A stretch of DNA of 64,000 nucleotides, taken from positions 62,001 through 126,000 of the forward strand of contig NZ_JAWMWH010000003.1 in the NCBI RefSeq assembly GCF_037546185.1, written 5' to 3'. A program made the position numbers and the translations under genes. The notes beneath the pieces were generated by a model. That model saw nothing but the letters and a program-made list of their open reading frames with translations. It was not told where the DNA came from and did not search any database. Below are positions 60,360-64,000 of the stretch, piece by piece (the first letter of the stretch is position 1; the number at the start of each line of letters is the position of its first letter). The DNA is from Nicoliella lavandulae (GTDB taxonomy: Bacteria > Bacillota > Bacilli > Lactobacillales > Lactobacillaceae).

Positions 60360-61556
60360 GTGATTATTACGAATTCACAAGCAGATAATTGGAATCCTAA
60401 AACATGGTTGCATCGATTTACCATTTTAGCGGTTTCACTAGTTATTACGACTGGAACAGCCATTTCACCTGCGCTACCAGCAATGCAAAAAACATTTGCT
60501 AATTATCCATCCACAACGGTAGACTTAATTGCTACCATTCAGCAAATTCCAGCATTCATTGTTTTATTGATGTCCGCACCCTTAGCGAAACGATTCGGAA
60601 TTAAACGTATGATTAGCTTAGGGATTTTGTTAATGGGAATATCGGGAGTGCTACCCGCATTTATTCCTAATCTATGGTTTATTTTAGCTACTAGGATTGT
60701 ATTTGGGATTGGAATTGGGTTAATCAATTCCCTAGCCATTACTATTATCAATATCCTATACAATGGTGATGATCAAGCTCAGATGCTTGGTAATCGTGGC
60801 TCTTTTGAACAAATTGGTCTGTGTATTGTTAATATTTCAGTTGGTTTATTACTAAATATTAGTTGGCAAGCATCATTTCTTGCATACTTCTTCATTCTAA
60901 TTATTTTAGCGATTTTCGTTAAGGTCGTACCACCAATTGATGATCATGAAAATCAAACTAATAAGAATGGACAAACGAGCAAGGAAACCGTTAATCTACC
61001 TGTAATTGCCGCTGGATTATTGTGTGCATTAATGACTACCGGGCTAGCCATCGCTGGTGTAATGACTCCTAATATTATTGTTTCTAATCATTTAGGAACA
61101 GCAACTGAGGCTAGTATCATTATTACTGTTTTCACACTAATTAGTATGGTCATGGGCTTTCTATTTGGTACGATTTTCAAAGTCGTTCGTAGATTCGTAC
61201 TTCCATTAGGCCTTATCTTTCTTGCCATTGGTACGATTTTAATGAATTACTCAACTAGTTTATTATCGGTAATCATTGCATTAGTCATTATCGGATGCTC
61301 GTATCCGCTTGCTGGAACATATGTATTCAGCCTTATGGATCAACTTGCTCCTGATAACTCTAAAGCTCTAGCCAACTCAATCTTACTAGTTGGCTGTAAT
61401 GTCGGAACCGCTCTATCACCAATTACCATTAACTTCTTAAAGAATATTTCACCACTTAGCGGCTTGCAGCCAGGAATTGCACTATATGGAATTATCATGG
61501 CAATCGTAACTATCTGTATTTTCGGTTTCCAAATTGTTAATAAAGCAAAAAAATAA
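60360..61556 (+). CDS. MFS transporter (CynX/NimT-like or drug:H+ antiporter type)
   Basis: 398 residues with 12 membrane segments in two six-helix halves joined by a charged loop near 195-215 (DDHENQTNKNGQTSKE). The loop between segments 2 and 3 has APLAKRFGIKRMISLGILLM, the MFS signature, and ATRIVFGIGIGLINSLAI follows. The start is unclear. GTG 60360 overlaps its own GGAG (60357-60360), leaving ATT 60366 or ACG 60369 at usual spacing. An AT-rich TATAAT (about 60319) lies upstream. Substrate unknown. The gene ends at a terminator shared with the convergent gene. Confidence 0.82.
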   Translation: MIITNSQADNWNPKTWLHRFTILAVSLVITTGTAISPALPAMQKTFANYPSTTVDLIATIQQIPAFIVLLMSAPLAKRFGIKRMISLGILLMGISGVLPAFIPNLWFILATRIVFGIGIGLINSLAITIINILYNGDDQAQMLGNRGSFEQIGLCIVNISVGLLLNISWQASFLAYFFILIILAIFVKVVPPIDDHENQTNKNGQTSKETVNLPVIAAGLLCALMTTGLAIAGVMTPNIIVSNHLGTATEASIIITVFTLISMVMGFLFGTIFKVVRRFVLPLGLIFLAIGTILMNYSTSLLSVIIALVIIGCSYPLAGTYVFSLMDQLAPDNSKALANSILLVGCNVGTALSPITINFLKNISPLSGLQPGIALYGIIMAIVTICIFGFQIVNKAKK

Positions 61557-61577
61557 GACCAGCATGGTCTTATTTTT
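61547..61577. terminator. Bidirectional terminator between convergent genes
   Basis: Stem aaaaaaataagacc / ggtcttattttttt closed on an agcat-type loop. It overlaps the ends of both flanking coding sequences. Confidence 0.85.
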
Positions 61578-62160
61578 TTAGGTTATCATCTGAAAACTGT
61601 TTCAACTTGGCTAATAGATCTGGATCAAGTCCCGAGTCATCGTCGTCATCTTCATATGAAGTAGCATCACTATAATCATCAGGATGTAGCCACTGATCGT
61701 ATGCCTGTGTGTATTCCTCATCAACGTTGCGCTGTGCTTTTTCATAAAAGGCCCGATTACGCTCCATCACATAACCAACTAATGGTTTATTTTCAAGTGG
61801 TACCTCTGAACGTGATTGATCTTGATTATTTTTACGTTGTACATTATCAATGTCGATCATTTCATAATCGGTCACTTTGTTAATGCCCGCACCCTTTTTA
61901 TAAGAGCGAACTTGGGCAGTAAACTGAATTAAATCGCCATCTTGTAGTTCACCTAATTGGACAAACTTTTCAGTATAATTAACCCATGCATGGTCTGTAA
62001 TAAAATTACCTTGGTCATCATGAATGTCTAGTAACAAAATCGTTGGTTGATAGTAATAACCATCTTCATCATTGTATGCTTCAGCATATCCTAAGCGAGT
62101 GAATTTACCTACAAATGAATAACGTTTATCTGCAGCTAAATCTTTTAAGCCATTCCGCAT
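61570..62160 (-). CDS. Hypothetical acidic protein with OB-fold-like N-terminus
   Basis: 196 residues. The first ~110 (KRYSFVGKFTRLGYAEAYND, ITDHAWVNYTEKFVQLGEL, GDLIQFTAQVRSYKKG) look like a five-stranded OB-type domain; similar proteins are common but uncharacterised in lactobacilli. The C-terminal 60 residues are very acidic (SYEDDDDDSGLDPDLLAKL), reminiscent of the acidic tails of SSB-like proteins. ATG 62160 follows TTGGAGGGATTTTA. It stands alone. Nucleic-acid binding is inferred. Confidence 0.75.
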   Translation of the reverse strand: MRNGLKDLAADKRYSFVGKFTRLGYAEAYNDEDGYYYQPTILLLDIHDDQGNFITDHAWVNYTEKFVQLGELQDGDLIQFTAQVRSYKKGAGINKVTDYEMIDIDNVQRKNNQDQSRSEVPLENKPLVGYVMERNRAFYEKAQRNVDEEYTQAYDQWLHPDDYSDATSYEDDDDDSGLDPDLLAKLKQFSDDNLKK

Positions 62161-62226
62161 TAAAATCCCTCCAATCTAATTAGTTTTAATCATAACGGCT
62201 TTACATTAATTATTCAATAAAATAAG

Positions 62227-62267
62227 GACGTGAAACAACGCTTCGGTCATGTTGTTTCACGTCTTTT
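62227..62267 (+). terminator. Hairpin with T run in a divergent intergenic region
   Basis: Perfect 12 bp stem gacgtgaaacaa / ttgtttcacgtc with a 13 nt loop containing cttcgg, then TTTT on the plus strand. It lies between two divergent genes, where no transcript should need ending. It may protect the next gene from read-through or belong to a short leader or sRNA. Confidence 0.6.
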
Positions 62268-62345
62268 AAGATTCAGTTCAAATTACTATAACAAAGAGTT
62301 ATAATAGCAAAGCATGTTTTTAATTTGAAGGAGATTTAATTTATT

Positions 62346-62579
62346 TTGGATAGTAATTTTTTAGAAACTGACTTTAATGATGGCTATCGTCAAGCCGTTG
62401 ATGATTCACTTATGCAATTAAAAAGTGAACAAACATCTTTAACTCAAATTATGTTTAAAATCAGTGTTAATAACCATAAAATAATCAGTAAAGTCTTTAA
62501 CATTAAGCATAGCGAACCCTACTTAAAGGGCTATGAAGAGGGCCTTAAAACGGTCCAGTTAGCTAGATTATCTAATTAA
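62346..62579 (+). CDS. Small hypothetical protein
   Basis: 77 residues with two Gly-Tyr motifs (NDGYRQAVDD near the start, YLKGYEEGLKTVQ near the end) separated by an amphipathic helix-like stretch. No signal peptide and no family recognised. TTG 62346 lies 12 bases after AAGGAG; ATT 62343 lies at the 9-base spacing used by most genes here and may be the real start. Confidence 0.65.
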   Translation: MDSNFLETDFNDGYRQAVDDSLMQLKSEQTSLTQIMFKISVNNHKIISKVFNIKHSEPYLKGYEEGLKTVQLARLSN

Positions 62580-62591
62580 ATAGTATAAAAA

Positions 62592-62634
62592 TAGACGGCA
62601 TATTCTTGATTAAATCAATCGAATATGCCGTCTA
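62592..62634 (+). terminator. Terminator after the small hypothetical gene
   Basis: Perfect stem agacggcatattc / gaatatgccgtct with an inner gatt/aatc pair. The T run is poor, but the position (12 bases after the stop) fits. Confidence 0.7.
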
Positions 62635-62665
62635 TTTAAGTGCATTGATTGTATCTTTCACAAAA

Positions 62666-63094
62666 TTAATTTGTTTGCTTTAAAGTTGTATGCCAAGGCT
62701 TTGGTAGATTATCTTTAGCATGAAAACTAACCGTAATTTTTTTATTACCGAGAATATGAACATTCATAGTTTCTTTTCCAGATTCTAGTCCTTGTTCTAA
62801 GTGTTTACCTACTAAATGGTAACGATTTTTACCAACATAAGTATACTTAATATTAGCAATTCCAACTGGATCGTATCCACCGGGATAAGTATAGCCAATT
62901 GCATTGTTAGAAAAATCAATTGTGTACTTTTCATCCCCTCTACCTACATTATAACTCTTTGTAGAAACCCATTTTTTTCCACGTAGAACACTAGGAACGT
63001 CTTTATGTAATGTCGATGCACTAGCATTACCATTCAAAAGAGCAAAAGAACTCATTGCCACAACTAGTGATAATAATAAACTAAATTTCTTCAT
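62666..63094 (-). CDS. Small secreted protein with RGxW motif
   Basis: 142 residues. Signal peptide 1-~27 (FSLLLSLVVAMSSFALLNGN, cleavage near ASAS). The mature part starts STLHKDVPSVLRGKKWVSTK and is beta-rich with basic patches and a Gly/Tyr/Pro-rich centre (IGYTYPGGYDPVG). The R-G-x-W after the signal matches the protein at 46046, so both belong to one family of small lactobacillar secreted proteins of unknown role. ATG 63094 follows AGGAGG by 8 bases. An IS end lies 56 bases upstream, probably within its promoter. Confidence 0.8.
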   Translation of the reverse strand: MKKFSLLLSLVVAMSSFALLNGNASASTLHKDVPSVLRGKKWVSTKSYNVGRGDEKYTIDFSNNAIGYTYPGGYDPVGIANIKYTYVGKNRYHLVGKHLEQGLESGKETMNVHILGNKKITVSFHAKDNLPKPWHTTLKQTN

Positions 63095-63150
63095 TTGAAA
63101 ATCCTCCTAAAATTATTTAATATATAGATTAAAAAACAAGCTGTTTGATG

Positions 63151-64000
63151 TGCACCCCAAAGTTTGTACATTAATATATTTCTTTTCCTAGGCGGAAAGT
63201 TCCCGGTATTTTACCGGAGACTTTCCGCCTAGTTTTGCTTTAATGCGATGATTATTATAATAATCAATCCATAAATTAATTGCTGTTACTAGATTTTTCT
63301 TAGAATCATACGTCGCTTCCATTACTTCTGCCTTCATGATGTGGAAAAATGACTCCATTGGTGAATTATCTAGACAATTTCCCTTTCGGGACATGCTTTG
63401 AAATATTTGATTATCAGCCAGTGCTTGATTCCAAATATGACTTTGATATTGAATTCCTTGATCACTATGGATTGTAGTCCTGTATTTTAGCTTACTAATC
63501 CTGTTAACCACTTCTTGTAATGGCTTCATTACTAAATCAACCGTAGGGTGATCACCAATATTAAACGAAATAATTTCACCAGAATATAAATCCATAATTG
63601 GTGATAAATAAACACGGTGATCAGTATCTAAGTTTCCATATCTAAATTCACTAATATCAGTAGTTAACTTCTGATAAGGACGGTCAGTTTTAAATCTACG
63701 ATTAATGCGGTTTTTGCTAACTTTACCCACTTGTCCCTTATAAGAGTTATATTTACGAAGCTTACGTGAGTAAGCTTTAGACAACCAGTTATTAGCTCTC
63801 ATGATTCTAAGAACTAATTTATGATTTACTTGATAGCCACGATTAGATAATTCTAGACATACACGGCGATATCCATATGCTTGATTAGTTCGTTTTATAT
63901 CACTAATCACTTTCGTGATTTTACTGTGTTTATTGGGCCTATTTACATGTGCTTTTAGATAATAGTAAGTACTTCTCGGAATTTTAACTGATTTAAGAAC
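63151..64000 (-). mobile_element. Second IS3-family element, partial at the right edge
   Basis: Begins with TGCACCCCAAAGTTTGTACA, the same terminal repeat as the element at 52336. The same 3' hairpin and OrfB layout follow, in the same orientation. The nucleotide and protein sequences differ throughout, so it is a separate member of the group and not a recent copy. OrfA and the other end are beyond the window. Confidence 0.88.
63188..64000 (-). CDS. IS3-family transposase OrfB, N-terminus off the right edge
   Basis: 271 residues inside the window, frame still open at 64000 (VLKSVKIPRSTYYYLKAHVN). The catalytic acidic residues lie in TTDISEFRYGN, TTIHSDQGIQYQSH and DNSPMESFFHIMKAEVM, the same DD(35)E spacing as the first element. 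Only a partial frame is visible, so an independent start at ATG 63910 should not be used. Confidence 0.88.
   Translation of the reverse strand, partial: VLKSVKIPRSTYYYLKAHVNRPNKHSKITKVISDIKRTNQAYGYRRVCLELSNRGYQVNHKLVLRIMRANNWLSKAYSRKLRKYNSYKGQVGKVSKNRINRRFKTDRPYQKLTTDISEFRYGNLDTDHRVYLSPIMDLYSGEIISFNIGDHPTVDLVMKPLQEVVNRISKLKYRTTIHSDQGIQYQSHIWNQALADNQIFQSMSRKGNCLDNSPMESFFHIMKAEVMEATYDSKKNLVTAINLWIDYYNNHRIKAKLGGKSPVKYRELSA

Noticed and set aside
1..64000. A defence island, prophage or secondary-metabolite cluster
   Set aside because: No nuclease, integrase of phage type, structural phage gene or biosynthetic enzyme set was found. The unusual biology lies in the giant gene and the leader RNAs.

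Overview
This 64 kb window comes from a low-GC Gram-positive bacterium, almost certainly a member of the Lactobacillaceae. The evidence is AGGAGG-type ribosome binding sites with frequent TTG/GTG starts, T-box control, a degenerate KxYKxGKxW-like secretion signal, and Lactobacillaceae-type C-terminal surface domains. A small-genome, plant- or insect-associated genus (Apilactobacillus, Fructilactobacillus or Nicoliella-like) is plausible, but I cannot prove the genus. I see no rRNA, tRNA, CRISPR or prophage genes.

Region 1 (1-34,940, minus strand) is one continuous giant gene that runs off the left edge. It encodes a secreted surface protein of at least 11,646 residues. In order it has a signal peptide (TTG start), a Ser/Asp-rich stalk, a beta-helix 'pectate lyase-like' adhesive domain, an Ig-like segment, a Y-x-x-G-Y segment, about 10,000 residues of Ala/Ser-rich repeats, and a C-terminal wall-associated domain cut by the edge. 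The repeats are two-tiered. A 221-residue (663 bp) unit recurs from about 1.1 to 29.6 kb. Inside that, five units form a 3,315 bp higher-order unit present 5.24 times at near identity (10,699-28,082), with single-base variants shared in a mosaic pattern.

Region 2 (35.2-38.1 kb) is decayed. The 5' end of a thiamine-diphosphate 2-keto-acid decarboxylase is fused in frame to the Ala/Ser-rich body and C-terminus of a smaller relative of the giant protein, and the fusion is then cut by one stop codon. The divergent LysR regulator beside it is frameshifted.

Region 3 (38.1-48.5 kb) is housekeeping and surface functions: an ABC exporter pair (NatA/NatB-like), a lipid/oligosaccharide flippase, a prolyl-tRNA deacylase-like protein, a collagen-like beta-helix surface protein, an amino-acid permease, two small secreted proteins, an aspartate/glutamate racemase and a TauE/SafE remnant.

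Region 4 (48.6-60.3 kb) centres on peptide and amino-acid economy. A T-box (specifier probably ATC, Ile) controls an amidohydrolase plus orphan OppA-like lipoprotein operon. A second orphan OppA-like lipoprotein lies behind a short Cys-codon leader ORF with a terminator and a possible antiterminator. There is also a split ThrE-type Thr/Ser exporter. Between these are a GntR regulator with its operator, a YczE/DUF6198 membrane protein split by an IS3-family element, and OatA.

Region 5 (60.3-64 kb) has an MFS transporter, two hypothetical proteins, a small secreted protein, and a second, diverged IS of the same group running off the right edge.
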